Virus record (IMG/VR): IMGVR_UViG_3300046171_000054
Coordinates: 1-32,430 of that record
Direction: 5' to 3' (one strand)
DNA: 32,430 nucleotides
DNA from: a virus
Below are positions 1 to 5,676 of the stretch, piece by piece. A program made the position numbers and the translations under genes. The notes beneath the pieces were generated by a model. That model worked only from the letters and a program-made list of their open reading frames with translations. It did no database searches and was not told the origin of the DNA. The number at the start of each line of letters is the position of its first letter. Position 1 is the first letter of the stretch.

Positions 1-42
1 CTCTGTGTCTATTATCTGGGCGTTTACTTGGATCGTTGGTAA
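1..42 (+). CDS. C-terminal end of the gene entering from the right edge (circular continuation)
   Basis: These 13 codons and a TAA are the continuation of the reading frame that starts at 32005 and is still open at 32430. Joined, the protein would be 155 residues and would end with a hydrophobic stretch (MAVIVLA joined to LCVYYLGVYLDRW), which makes one plausible transmembrane helix near the C terminus. The last codon of the window is complete, so the frame continues exactly at base 1. This is the main evidence that the window is a closed circle. Taken alone these bases could not be called a gene. Confidence 0.7.
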   Translation, partial: LCVYYLGVYLDRW

Positions 43-206
43 TGTGGATTCTTGTGTGGCTTAGTTTTATAGACAATAGATTTGAGTATTATCAGCTAGG
101 TTCGTTTGGCACTGAAGCACATTGCAACAGAGCAAAAGCCAAGGCAGAGGTAATGGTTAAGAATGTCGGGCAAGCAGTCACATGTTTTGCAGTTGATAGA
201 AATTAA
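42..206 (+). CDS. Small membrane-anchored or exported protein, unknown function
   Basis: Encodes 54 residues. The ATG shares its A with the TAA at 40-42 (TAATG), so it is probably translated by coupling to the gene that crosses the window ends. The N terminus MWILVWLSFI is hydrophobic (signal or short anchor). It is followed by a polar region with two cysteines (EAHCNRAK and VTCFAV), which may form a disulphide outside the cytoplasm. Position directly before the holin-like genes suggests the lysis block. I do not recognise a named family. Small proteins of this pattern (hydrophobic start, EYYQLGSF-like core, paired Cys) are typical of marine podoviruses; that is recollection, not a search. 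Confidence 0.65.
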   Translation: MWILVWLSFIDNRFEYYQLGSFGTEAHCNRAKAKAEVMVKNVGQAVTCFAVDRN

Positions 207-303
207 GTCAGGTGTGTGGTGTGTATACAAAAACGGAAAAGTTGTTATAATCACCACGCATAAACGGATAGCGGAGCGTTTATATGCCAGCAACAGTGAT
301 TGA
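163..303 (+). CDS. Small protein overlapping both neighbours, unknown function
   Basis: A 46-residue frame starting at ATG 163, inside the end of the 42-206 gene and ending inside the start of the 284-496 gene. The core reads VWCVYKNGKVVIITTHKRIA, which looks like a compact beta-strand plus helix unit and not like a random frame. It fills the otherwise uncovered 207-283 interval. A ribosome site is weak (AGAGG about ten bases upstream). An internal TTG at 193 (LIEIKSG) is an alternative start. The double overlap is unusual but common in dense phage lysis blocks. Function unknown. Confidence 0.45.
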   Translation: MSGKQSHVLQLIEIKSGVWCVYKNGKVVIITTHKRIAERLYASNSD

Positions 304-496
304 TGAATACAAGATATTCCCACGGCTGATGATGCTAGTGGTTACTATTTTAACTTACCAAAGCGTTCATTGGTATATGAGTTTGCCCGATCCAAGTTTG
401 GAACAGAGCGGATTGGTTTCGATTTGTATGGGCGCACTTACTGGCTGCTTTGCAGTCTGGATGAACAAAGAAGCTAAGACGGATCGCGGCTCATGA
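284..496 (+). CDS. Small two-helix membrane protein, holin-like
   Basis: Encodes 70 residues. Two hydrophobic segments are visible: about residues 13-30 (FPRLMMLVVTILTYQSVHWY) and about 43-60 (GLVSICMGALTGCFAVWM). They are separated by a short polar loop (SLPDPSLEQSG), and a charged tail follows (NKEAKTDRGS). This is the form of a small class II-type holin or holin partner. The stop overlaps the next gene's ATG (ATGA at 493-496), so the two are translationally coupled. With the three-TM holin and endolysin it makes a lysis cassette. The membrane topology is seen; the lysis role is inferred from neighbours. Confidence 0.65.
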   Translation: MPATVIDEYKIFPRLMMLVVTILTYQSVHWYMSLPDPSLEQSGLVSICMGALTGCFAVWMNKEAKTDRGS

Positions 497-837
497 TTGG
501 ACAGATAGTATCAGCGATTGGTGGTCTGGCTACATCTTACATTGATGGCAAGACAGCCATTCAAAAAGCAAACGCAGAAATTAAACTTAAGCAAGCCACT
601 GGCGAGATGGATTGGGAACAGGCTGCAATTGAGGCCAGCAAAGATAGCTGGAAAGATGAGTTGTGGACTATAGTTTTTGTAGCAATATTGGTAGCCAACT
701 TTGTACCATCACTGCAAGACACCATGGCGCAAGGGTTTGCTAATCTGGAGACAACACCAATGTGGGTTCAATGGGGAATGTATGCTTCCATAGCTGCATC
801 ATTTGGAATCCGTACCATGAGGGGGTTAAAGAAATGA
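493..837 (+). CDS. Three-TM holin family protein
   Basis: Encodes 114 residues. The N terminus is weakly hydrophobic and glycine-rich (MIGQIVSAIGGLATSYIDG). A charged amphipathic helix follows (residues about 25-50), then two clear membrane segments: about 57-70 (LWTIVFVAILVANFVP) and about 89-105 (MWVQWGMYASIAASFGI). A basic end (RTMRGLKK) follows. The layout fits the holin family first described in gene transfer agents (GTA_holin_3TM). Its role would be to permeabilise the inner membrane so that the endolysin can reach the cell wall. It overlaps the preceding gene by four bases and the endolysin by four (ATGA), a tight lysis operon. Confidence 0.75.
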   Translation: MIGQIVSAIGGLATSYIDGKTAIQKANAEIKLKQATGEMDWEQAAIEASKDSWKDELWTIVFVAILVANFVPSLQDTMAQGFANLETTPMWVQWGMYASIAASFGIRTMRGLKK

Positions 838-1286
838 GTTACAAACTAGGCAAGCGTAGTCTGTCGAAATTAGAGGGCGTTGATGAACGCATGGTTGCTG
901 TCGTTAATTATGCGATTGGCGTTAGTAAGCAAGACTTCTCTGTAATCTGTGGGCTTCGCACCATTGAAGAACAACGCGCACTTGTTGCTAAAGGTGCGAG
1001 TCAAACCATGAAGTCTAAACATCTGGATGGTATTGCTGTTGACCTTATGGCCTATGTAGATGGTGGTCGTTGGGAATTGAATTTGTACGATGAGATTGCT
1101 GATGCAATGGCAGAGGCAGCACGTGCGGTTGATGTTCCTATTCGTTGGGGTGCAGCTTGGACTGTACCAAACATTGCGCAATGGGACGGTGATATGGAAT
1201 CAGCAATGAATGATTACATTGATACACGTCGATCCCAAGGTCGTCGTCCGTTTATTGATGCGCCTCACTTTGAGTTGATGGTCTAA
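834..1286 (+). CDS. Endolysin, M15-type zinc peptidase (VanY/ D-Ala-D-Ala carboxypeptidase-like)
   Basis: Encodes 150 residues from ATG 834, which overlaps the holin stop; a longer upstream extension in this frame has no ribosome site. The zinc-site pattern of M15 peptidases is visible: SKHLDGIAVDL (His63, Asp70) and DAPHFEL (His145). The earlier GLRTIEEQRAL segment is also characteristic. Such enzymes cut peptide bonds in the peptidoglycan stem or cross-bridge. There is no signal peptide, so export would rely on the holin. The last 35 bases overlap, convergently, the end of the leftward gene 1252-1476; no terminator hairpin is seen between the two halves of the genome. Confidence 0.88.
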   Translation: MSYKLGKRSLSKLEGVDERMVAVVNYAIGVSKQDFSVICGLRTIEEQRALVAKGASQTMKSKHLDGIAVDLMAYVDGGRWELNLYDEIADAMAEAARAVDVPIRWGAAWTVPNIAQWDGDMESAMNDYIDTRRSQGRRPFIDAPHFELMV

Positions 1287-1476
1287 GTTTAGGTCGTATT
1301 GATGATGAGATTCTACCAGTGTCAGTACAAAAAAGATCAGCGGGTAGAACGTTAGATACTTCTTCGGCTGCGCGAACTAGCTCATAACATTTCTCAGCAC
1401 TATTGGTTAAAATCTGGCTGGTCATTTCGTAGCCATTTAAGATGTATGCAATGGTAAAAATGTAGTAAGTTGCCAT
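1252..1476 (-). CDS. Small protein with hydrophobic N terminus, unknown function
   Basis: Encodes 74 residues from the ATG at 1476, chosen because GGAGG stands about seven bases upstream. A start at 1533 would lack a ribosome site. The N terminus MATYYIFTIAYIL is hydrophobic, and two cysteines follow (KCYELV and LFCTDTG). The C terminus is basic and proline-containing (SIRPKLRPSTQSEAHQ). This suggests a secreted or inner-membrane-anchored small protein. It is the last gene of the leftward block and overlaps the endolysin end by 35 bases tail to tail. I recognise no named family. Confidence 0.6.
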   Translation of the reverse strand: MATYYIFTIAYILNGYEMTSQILTNSAEKCYELVRAAEEVSNVLPADLFCTDTGRISSSIRPKLRPSTQSEAHQ

Positions 1477-1509
1477 TGTTTTTCCTCCGTCTTTTGATAG
1501 GTTGTCGCG

Positions 1510-1591
1510 GTGGGCGGCTTTCTGTAACGTCACGACATGTTTTTGTTGGTCGTATCAGACCCGCTATAGCCCGACACATAGCACCGCCCAC
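1510..1591 (-). other. Long-range inverted repeat in a gene-free stretch
   Basis: GTGGGCGG at 1510-1517 is perfectly complementary to CCGCCCAC at 1584-1591. The pair closes a 66-base loop in the only gap between two leftward genes (1477-1595). There is no T-run, so it is not an ordinary Rho-independent terminator. It lies just after the stop of the 1596-2006 gene. It could be an mRNA-stabilising or processing structure, or chance. Confidence 0.3.
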
Positions 1592-1595
1592 ACGA

Positions 1596-2006
1596 TTACA
1601 TTCCAACTTCTTTGTGTTGAACAAACTTATCGTCAAGCACTACGCTCTCTCTTGGCAAGCGATAGCGGTACATGCAGTTGCGCACAGCCAGTACATCTTT
1701 ATCTAATACATCCGCTGCTTGCTCTGGTGTTAAACCATAGTTCAACATCTTGTTTATCTTCATTGCTTGTGGGCTGATCTTTACTTCTGTTTTTTCTTTT
1801 TTCTTTTCACGCCCACGCGCGAGTGCAATCTGTTGGCACTTTTTGCTGCGCTCCATCACATTGCCAGTGTTGCTAGTGTTGATTTGCTTTTCTTGCTTTA
1901 GAGCTTTGAGTTTCATCATCATGGCAACTTCTGATTGGTTTGGCGATCTGCCAAATGCTCGTTTGAAATTGTCTAATGAGATTTCTACGTCTACTACATT
2001 AACCAT
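1596..2006 (-). CDS. Basic protein with probable helix-turn-helix, unknown function
   Basis: Encodes 136 residues with a strong ribosome site (GGAGGAAAAG before the ATG at 2006). The middle is rich in lysine and arginine (RGREKKKEKTEVKIS). The C-terminal half reads AMKINKMLNYGLTPEQAADV followed by LDKDVLAVRNCMYRYRL, a pattern like a two-helix DNA-recognition unit of the resolvase or sigma region 4 kind. It may be a small phage regulator, perhaps acting on late transcription. The family is not identified; the HTH reading is by eye. It overlaps the gene upstream by eight bases. Confidence 0.65.
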   Translation of the reverse strand: MVNVVDVEISLDNFKRAFGRSPNQSEVAMMMKLKALKQEKQINTSNTGNVMERSKKCQQIALARGREKKKEKTEVKISPQAMKINKMLNYGLTPEQAADVLDKDVLAVRNCMYRYRLPRESVVLDDKFVQHKEVGM

Positions 2007-2196
2007 TCTTTTCCTCCGTTAAATCTGTTGCGGCTTTAACAATAGTCATTACAGGCCAGATAAGGCACAAACAAAAGTTTACTGTGTAGTACATTCTGTC
2101 TGGGACTTGTGGCAAACTTCTGCGTCTAGCAAGCATTGTCCTCATTACTTCATAGAACCCGCATACATAAAGGACGATCAGTATTAAGTTCGTCAT
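1999..2196 (-). CDS. Small membrane protein, unknown function
   Basis: Encodes 65 residues with two hydrophobic segments: MTNLILIVLYVCGFYEVM at the N terminus and YYTVNFCLCLIWPVMTIVKA in the second half, joined by a basic loop (LARRRSLPQVPDR). The ATG overlaps the stop of the preceding gene (ATGA at 2193-2196), and its own end overlaps the next start by eight bases, so it is embedded in an operon. Function unknown. Small early membrane proteins of this kind often modify the host envelope or exclude other phages, but nothing here shows that. Confidence 0.6.
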   Translation of the reverse strand: MTNLILIVLYVCGFYEVMRTMLARRRSLPQVPDRMYYTVNFCLCLIWPVMTIVKAATDLTEEKNG

Positions 2197-2381
2197 ATGT
2201 TGTATCCTTTCTTTCTTAGCTCAGACACATAACTCTTTAGCTCTTGTTGAGCTGCATAGATTTCATTGTTTATGCTAGGCCGTGCGTCTGTTCGGTAACG
2301 CTCATCTTGCAGCCGATCTACCTGCTGGCGCAAGTATTTTAATATTCTTTCTGCTTCTGGGTTAAGTTTTGTCGTGTGCAT
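2193..2381 (-). CDS. Small coiled-coil protein, unknown function
   Basis: Encodes 62 residues, almost entirely helical and charged (AERILKYLRQQVDRLQDERY and AAQQELKSYVSELRKKG). This fits a short coiled coil. AGG stands about seven bases before the ATG. It is the first gene downstream of the terminator at 2406-2431, so its expression needs readthrough or a promoter in the short 2382-2405 gap. I see no convincing one there. Function unknown. Confidence 0.55.
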   Translation of the reverse strand: MHTTKLNPEAERILKYLRQQVDRLQDERYRTDARPSINNEIYAAQQELKSYVSELRKKGYNI

Positions 2382-2405
2382 TTAAAAGCCTATTTAGTTA
2401 CCCAT

Positions 2406-2431
2406 AAAAAAAAGCCAGCCCGAAGGCTGGC
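2406..2431 (-). terminator. Rho-independent terminator after the recombination operon
   Basis: GCCAGCC (2414-2420) and GGCTGGC (2425-2431) form a perfect 7-bp stem with a CGAA loop as written on the top strand (TTCG on the bottom). Eight A's at 2406-2413 give a U8 tract on the leftward transcript. It would stop transcription coming from the SSB-like gene and would lower expression of the genes further left. Confidence 0.88.
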
Positions 2432-2473
2432 AGTTTCACCGTGACAGAGGAAATGTAAGGATGTCGCGTGTGT

Positions 2474-2513
2474 TTGTATTATGTTGGATCATATTGGATC
2501 ATACAAGATCAAA
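2474..2513. repeat. Four 10-bp tandem units at the end of the SSB-like gene
   Basis: TTGGATCATA occurs twice with no gap (2484-2493 and 2494-2503). It is flanked by a degenerate copy before (TTGTATTATG, 2474-2483) and after (CAAGATCAAA, 2504-2513). A ten-base period places each unit on nearly the same face of the helix, as in a protein-binding array. The last unit covers the stop codon of the SSB-like gene. It lies between that gene and the terminator. Confidence 0.5.
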
Positions 2514-2904
2514 ATGGAATTTCGTCATTACGATCTTGTGGGCTTGACGGACGTTCTTGTGGGTCGCTGACCTTGAACGCAAGATAAGGTCGATCACCTT
2601 TCATCTGACGCCATGCTGCTACTCGTTTGTTTTTGTGCGGGTCAGTCCATGGCGATTGTTTATCGTCAGTCTTGTAGATCATGCCAGTGTAATCTGGGCC
2701 TGAGTCTTTAGTCTTTTGATTGGGGAAGATAGCACCAATCTTTTCATAGACTTCTAGTATCTCATTGCCATCACGCGATTGACGCTTAACGATTGCAACT
2801 TTTGCATCGCGTCCATCTGCATTGATCTTACCCTGCAAGATAAGTTCCATGTCCTCAAAGGTGCGGAATGTTGCGCCTCTGTTTGTATCATCATATTCTG
2901 CCAT
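2509..2904 (-). CDS. Single-stranded DNA-binding-like protein (DUF736-like)
   Basis: Encodes 131 residues from ATG 2904, preceded by AAAGGAG; the longer frame upstream has no ribosome site and reads through a structured leader. The body has alternating beta-strand patterns compatible with an OB-like fold (KVAIVKRQSRDGNEILEVYE and RPYLAFKVSD). The last residues are DRNDEIPF. An acidic tail ending in a hydrophobic IPF is the hallmark by which SSB proteins recruit partner enzymes. The gene follows an exonuclease and an annealing protein, the expected place for an SSB. The SSB role is inferred from tail and context; the central domain looks closer to DUF736 than to classical SSB. Confidence 0.65.
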   Translation of the reverse strand: MAEYDDTNRGATFRTFEDMELILQGKINADGRDAKVAIVKRQSRDGNEILEVYEKIGAIFPNQKTKDSGPDYTGMIYKTDDKQSPWTDPHKNKRVAAWRQMKGDRPYLAFKVSDPQERPSSPQDRNDEIPF

Positions 2905-2934
2905 GCTTCTGGCTCCTTTATCTAAGTTAAGCGG

Positions 2935-3013
2935 GTGGTTCTTAGGGACACCGCCACCCATCAGTGTTGAAAAACGGAATTGATAAGCTGTAAAGATTCC
3001 GCACCCCTAAGAA
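2935..3013 (-). promoter_or_regulatory. Structured leader with two mutually exclusive hairpins before the SSB-like gene
   Basis: On the top strand TTCTTAGGG (2939-2947) is complementary to CCCTAAGAA (3005-3013), and CGGAAT pairs with ATTCCG inside that loop. A second option, GGGTGG (2935-2940) with CCACCC (2955-2960), uses overlapping bases and cannot form together with the long stem. The leader lies between the ERF stop and the SSB-like ribosome site. It could set relative expression, though no ligand or partner is known. Confidence 0.35.
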
Positions 3014-3448
3014 TTAAGGCCAATTCGACTTCGCTCGAGACTTGGGGGTCTCGCTTGTCGAGTTGGCTTGCATTGTAGTTGCATTGCCATCATCGTCTTC
3101 TGCTGGAAGATTAAGCAATGACATGATGCCATACCTACGAGCATAAGTTATTGCGCTGCCCAAGCCCTGCATATCATTCTTGTTTAGCACAAGCGGTACA
3201 TGAGAACTCAAGTCCCAAGTTGGATCGTCTTCATGCATAATAGTTGTAGATACAAATGAGCCATTCTCACCTGTGAATACTTGCTGACTTAGGAAGAAGC
3301 CATGCTCACTGAGTGGCCCAGTGACAGCTTCGATGCAACCTTCAAGCGTAACGTAACGGCTACGGAAGTGCGGGTTAGTACCTGTCTTAGCGGGTGGCTG
3401 TATTGCCTTACGCGCTTTGATCAATTCGGTTAGGACATTCTTAGTCAT
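3014..3448 (-). CDS. erf: ERF-family single-strand annealing recombinase
   Basis: Encodes 144 residues. The ERF signature is clear: MQGLGSAITYARRYG at residues 93-107, followed by LLNLPAEDDDGN. NPHFRSRYVTLEGCIEAV stands near the N terminus. ERF proteins anneal complementary single strands, here those produced by the adjacent exonuclease, and so promote recombination, circularisation and concatemer formation. AGAGGAA stands upstream of ATG 3448. The start overlaps the exonuclease stop by eight bases, indicating coupled translation. The C-terminal tail is short and polar, shorter than in P22 Erf, as is usual for compact phage versions. Confidence 0.9.
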   Translation of the reverse strand: MTKNVLTELIKARKAIQPPAKTGTNPHFRSRYVTLEGCIEAVTGPLSEHGFFLSQQVFTGENGSFVSTTIMHEDDPTWDLSSHVPLVLNKNDMQGLGSAITYARRYGIMSLLNLPAEDDDGNATTMQANSTSETPKSRAKSNWP

Positions 3449-4220
3449 TCTTTTGGTTCCTCTTGGTTATGCGCAAGGCTCCGCGCTTGTCACGCTTGAT
3501 TGTTAGATAGTCGCAATAAACCTCGCGCTCATTATCTGCGACCATATTCTTCAAGTCTTTCTTTGCATTCTCAAATTTCTTGCTTACTTCAAGACCGTTA
3601 ATGTAGGTGACTGATGCGTCAACGAATGCGTTGTCTTGGCTGGCATCTCGTGCGACCATTTCGTCCAACGGGATTTGGTCGATTGAGATCGACGGTGTGT
3701 CAATAGCAATCGGCTCCTCATTCCGTATAACGTAACCCCAGAAGTCCGACACCACTGCCCACATAGAATTAAAATACTCTTGGTTCCTTTCGACATGAAC
3801 ACTTTCCCAATCACTGTTGCCAAAGATTACTGATAGATATGCGCCATTTGCTTCATTGATGTGCATATATAATTGTAGCTGTGGCATGTAGTATTCTAAA
3901 GCTTTGCTCATGTTGTTGAACGAATTGGTGTGCTTGGCTTCGACAATTGCACCATTCCACATGGCATCAATTGTACCAGCGACAGGCACATTACCTATTT
4001 GTTTTTTAACTTGATACTGGTGGTTTGAGAGTACGCAGTTATGGTGCTTTTCGAACCAATGCAAATTAAAATCTTCGGTATGGATACCTAATTGCACGGC
4101 AAGAACATTTGATAAATCATCTGGTTCTTTGCGGCCTGTCTTTATTTGCCACAAGTCTAACCAATTGCCTTGCAATATTTGGACGCAATCACTGCCTCCA
4201 ATAAAGCCTTTACGCTCCAT
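3441..4220 (-). CDS. YqaJ-like recombination exonuclease (lambda Exo-type PD-(D/E)XK nuclease)
   Basis: Encodes 259 residues. The second of two adjacent ATGs (4220) is chosen because GGAGG lies five bases before it and only two before the first. Motifs: IGGSDCVQIL near the N terminus, an acidic QLGIHTEDFN segment, catalytic GTIDAMWNGAIVEAKH (Asp85, Glu94, Lys96), and MPQLQLYMHI (Gln114, Gln116). This is the YqaJ/lambda exonuclease layout. It would digest one strand from DNA ends and hand 3' single strands to the ERF protein. It is the first gene of the recombination cassette, directly behind the best promoter in the window. Confidence 0.92.
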   Translation of the reverse strand: MERKGFIGGSDCVQILQGNWLDLWQIKTGRKEPDDLSNVLAVQLGIHTEDFNLHWFEKHHNCVLSNHQYQVKKQIGNVPVAGTIDAMWNGAIVEAKHTNSFNNMSKALEYYMPQLQLYMHINEANGAYLSVIFGNSDWESVHVERNQEYFNSMWAVVSDFWGYVIRNEEPIAIDTPSISIDQIPLDEMVARDASQDNAFVDASVTYINGLEVSKKFENAKKDLKNMVADNEREVYCDYLTIKRDKRGALRITKRNQKND

Positions 4221-4242
4221 CATTTCCTCCTTTTATTATGTG

Positions 4243-4268
4243 ATTATACTACTGCATATGTGCAGTAG
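4243..4268 (-). promoter_or_regulatory. Leftward promoter with palindromic operator before the exonuclease
   Basis: On the bottom strand a perfect TATAAT -10 (4243-4248) stands 12 bases before the ribosome site of the exonuclease. Directly upstream is CTACTGCA-TATG-TGCAGTAG (4249-4268), 8-bp perfect arms around four bases, occupying the -10/-35 spacer. The -35 is poor (TTGATG only at a spacing of 20), which suggests weak or activator-dependent initiation. The palindrome is a likely repressor operator. Confidence 0.7.
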
Positions 4269-4270
4269 CA

Positions 4271-4621
4271 TCAAGAAGATTCTTTGATTATGCGCTTGCC
4301 CATTTCGTGCTGCGCTTCTTTTTCTTTGCGAACTTCTTCAGGGTCAGCGATGGCAGAAACATCAGCTAAGAAAGCTTCACGGTGTGGGTCAAGCTGTCGC
4401 TCTGTTAGATAGCCAAACGCAACAAGGGCTGCTGCATTGCGACCCCATAGCCAAGTCTCACTGACCAACTCGCCATTGAGAATGCGCTCGGCATTGATGC
4501 GATAAGAGTCTGGCTCCCATGTTTTGCGACTGCCAAATTCTTTCTTGAGAACTGGGTGCGAACCTCGACCAAGACTTGCACTCCATACGTCAGCTTCTAC
4601 AGCTTTAAATGCTTTCTTCAT
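4271..4621 (-). CDS. Protein of unknown function, 116 residues
   Basis: A soluble, mixed-charge protein. MKKAFKAVEADVWSASLGRG and SYRINAERILNGELVSETWL are visible, followed by a small hydrophobic patch (GRNAAALVAFGYL) and a helical, charged C terminus (DPEEVRKEKEAQHEMGKRII). The start overlaps the preceding gene's stop by four bases (ATGA), so it is co-translated with the HTH_39-like protein. It ends two bases before the operator-promoter of the exonuclease. I recognise no family; an early phage protein by position. Confidence 0.6.
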   Translation of the reverse strand: MKKAFKAVEADVWSASLGRGSHPVLKKEFGSRKTWEPDSYRINAERILNGELVSETWLWGRNAAALVAFGYLTERQLDPHREAFLADVSAIADPEEVRKEKEAQHEMGKRIIKESS

Positions 4622-4821
4622 TCTACAACCTTAAAGTATTCAGCAACACGTTTGCCATTTGGCAATTCGATCATTGTCTTATCTACTGGATAACCTGACT
4701 TTTTTAGATCGCTAATTCGTGAGGCTAAACGAAAACAATCATAAAAATCTAAAGCTTGCCAAGCTGTAATTGTTAAGCCTTTTTCAAGGTGAGCCTTGAT
4801 CATCTTGTTCTGCGATTCCAT
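4618..4821 (-). CDS. HTH_39-like helix-turn-helix protein
   Basis: Encodes 67 residues with GGAGG seven bases before ATG 4821. The pattern MIKAHLEKGLTITAWQALDF followed by YDCFRLASRISDLKKSGYPV is that of the short helix-turn-helix proteins grouped as HTH_39. They are frequent in phage early regions and have a winged recognition helix at FRLASRISDL. It probably binds DNA as a local regulator. It overlaps the end of the nuclease gene by 38 bases in another frame and the next gene by four. Confidence 0.75.
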   Translation of the reverse strand: MESQNKMIKAHLEKGLTITAWQALDFYDCFRLASRISDLKKSGYPVDKTMIELPNGKRVAEYFKVVE

Positions 4822-5143
4822 AACTTTCCTCCATTAATAATTGGAATTGCTCGCCTGTCATAATGACAAGCGTTTGCGGCGTTCCTTTGCGCCGTTTGTA
4901 AAAGGCAATGTCTCTGCCTTCTAATACTGAGAATGGACTTGGGAAGTTTGACTTATCTCTGTACTTTACTTCGCCTATCATTTCCAATCCGTCGATTTCG
5001 ATTTTGATGTCGCCTGAATACTCGCCTCCCAAGCTTCCTGAGAGGGGCTGGCGCTTCGCTTTGATCGGCGCTTTGATTTGGTTGAGCCAATCGACAAACC
5101 ACTTTTCGTGGTAAGTTCCTTTGTTTTTGTTACGGTTTGCCAT
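4784..5143 (-). CDS. PD-(D/E)XK nuclease, Holliday-junction-resolvase-like
   Basis: Encodes 119 residues; GAGGAA precedes ATG 5143. The basic N terminus KNKGTYHEKWFVDWL resembles the first helix of Hjc-type resolvases with its acidic residue (Glu13). Then come SGDIKIEIDGLEMIGEVKYR with Asp45 and the ExK pair (Glu58, Lys60), which complete a PD-(D/E)XK active site. Length matches archaeal-type Hjc enzymes. A junction resolvase fits with exonuclease and ERF as the step that trims branched replication and recombination products before packaging. A non-resolvase endonuclease of the same fold cannot be excluded. Confidence 0.72.
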   Translation of the reverse strand: MANRNKNKGTYHEKWFVDWLNQIKAPIKAKRQPLSGSLGGEYSGDIKIEIDGLEMIGEVKYRDKSNFPSPFSVLEGRDIAFYKRRKGTPQTLVIMTGEQFQLLMEESYGIAEQDDQGSP

Positions 5144-5292
5144 CTATCTTCCTCGTAGCAATGAAGACACACATACCAATGCTTATGCATTGTTTTAGCG
5201 TGATCGTTTCTGAGTATAGCAACAAACCATTCTGTCTTTGTTTCACATGAAACACAGTAAATATATTGCTTACCTTTTTTTGACTTCGACAT
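4978..5292 (-). CDS. Zinc-ribbon protein with long overlap into the nuclease gene
   Basis: Encodes 104 residues from ATG 5292, which lies within the end of the XRE gene (23-base overlap). The first half holds a zinc-ribbon pattern, IYCVSCETKTEW then WYVCLHCYEEDRW (two CxxC pairs). The second half overlaps the nuclease gene for 166 bases in another frame. It becomes serine, lysine and arginine rich with no fold signal, as expected of an unselected shadow or a disordered tail. The zinc ribbon looks real; where the functional protein ends is uncertain. Role unknown, perhaps nucleic-acid binding. Confidence 0.55.
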   Translation of the reverse strand: MSKSKKGKQYIYCVSCETKTEWFVAILRNDHAKTMHKHWYVCLHCYEEDRWQTVTKTKELTTKSGLSIGSTKSKRRSKRSASPSQEAWEASIQATSKSKSTDWK

Positions 5293-5509
5293 CGTAGCCC
5301 AGTGCATCAAGCCAACACATGAGAAAGAAACCAGATGGGATGCGCTTGTGCTGCTCCCACTTATGAATCAATGATTCAGTGCAACCAATCTTATGGGCTA
5401 ATTTTTCTTGGCTTAACCCCTGCTCGTGCCTCGCTTCTACTAACATCTGGATTATCTGATCGTAGTTGCTTGGCAATCGCGGCTGCGTTTTGTCTTCGCT
5501 CTTGCTCAT
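5270..5509 (-). CDS. XRE/Cro-like helix-turn-helix regulator
   Basis: Encodes 79 residues with a complete HTH_3 domain: IIQMLVEARHEQGLSQEKLA then HKIGCTESLIHKWEQHKRIP, ending GFFLMCWLDALGYDVEVKKR. There is no good ribosome site before ATG 5509, and the first 40 residues lie inside the end of the 5391-5675 gene in another frame. Translation may therefore be coupled or start later, at the ATG of QMLVEA. It is a likely transcriptional regulator of the early region and, with its HTH neighbour, the natural candidate to bind the CTGCAT palindromes nearby. Confidence 0.75.
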   Translation of the reverse strand: MSKSEDKTQPRLPSNYDQIIQMLVEARHEQGLSQEKLAHKIGCTESLIHKWEQHKRIPSGFFLMCWLDALGYDVEVKKR

Positions 5510-5675
5510 AGATGGCGTCTAAAACTTTACTAGCTGTATCAAATCTAAGTTCAGTCCTCATGCTTATAGTTCTATAATACGTTGAGGATGGGATGTCAGC
5601 TACGCGGAACGCCTTTACTAGATCAACGTTCCGCTTGTCTGATTCTTCTTTTAGATATTGCAGATATGATTTCAT
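5391..5675 (-). CDS. Helix-turn-helix repressor-like protein, probably leaderless mRNA
   Basis: Encodes 94 residues. The N-terminal part, SYLQYLKEESDKRNVDLVKA then FRVADIPSSTYYRTISM followed by ELRFDTASKVLDAI, has the order of a small repressor-type HTH with the recognition helix around SSTYYRTI. There is no ribosome site: a palindrome ends two bases before the ATG. A TTGACG/CATACA pair spaced 17 bases would start the RNA at the A of the ATG. Leaderless repressor mRNA is known from lambda cI. The C-terminal third, in the overlap with the XRE gene, is low in structure. Repressor function is inferred. Confidence 0.65.
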   Translation of the reverse strand: MKSYLQYLKEESDKRNVDLVKAFRVADIPSSTYYRTISMRTELRFDTASKVLDAIYEQERRQNAAAIAKQLRSDNPDVSRSEARAGVKPRKISP

Positions 5676-5676
5676 A

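Noticed and set aside
870-1181. 103-codon leftward frame opposite the endolysin.
   Set aside because: It is antisense to a clear zinc peptidase, has no ribosome site, and is rich in Asn, Cys and Thr as expected of a shadow frame.
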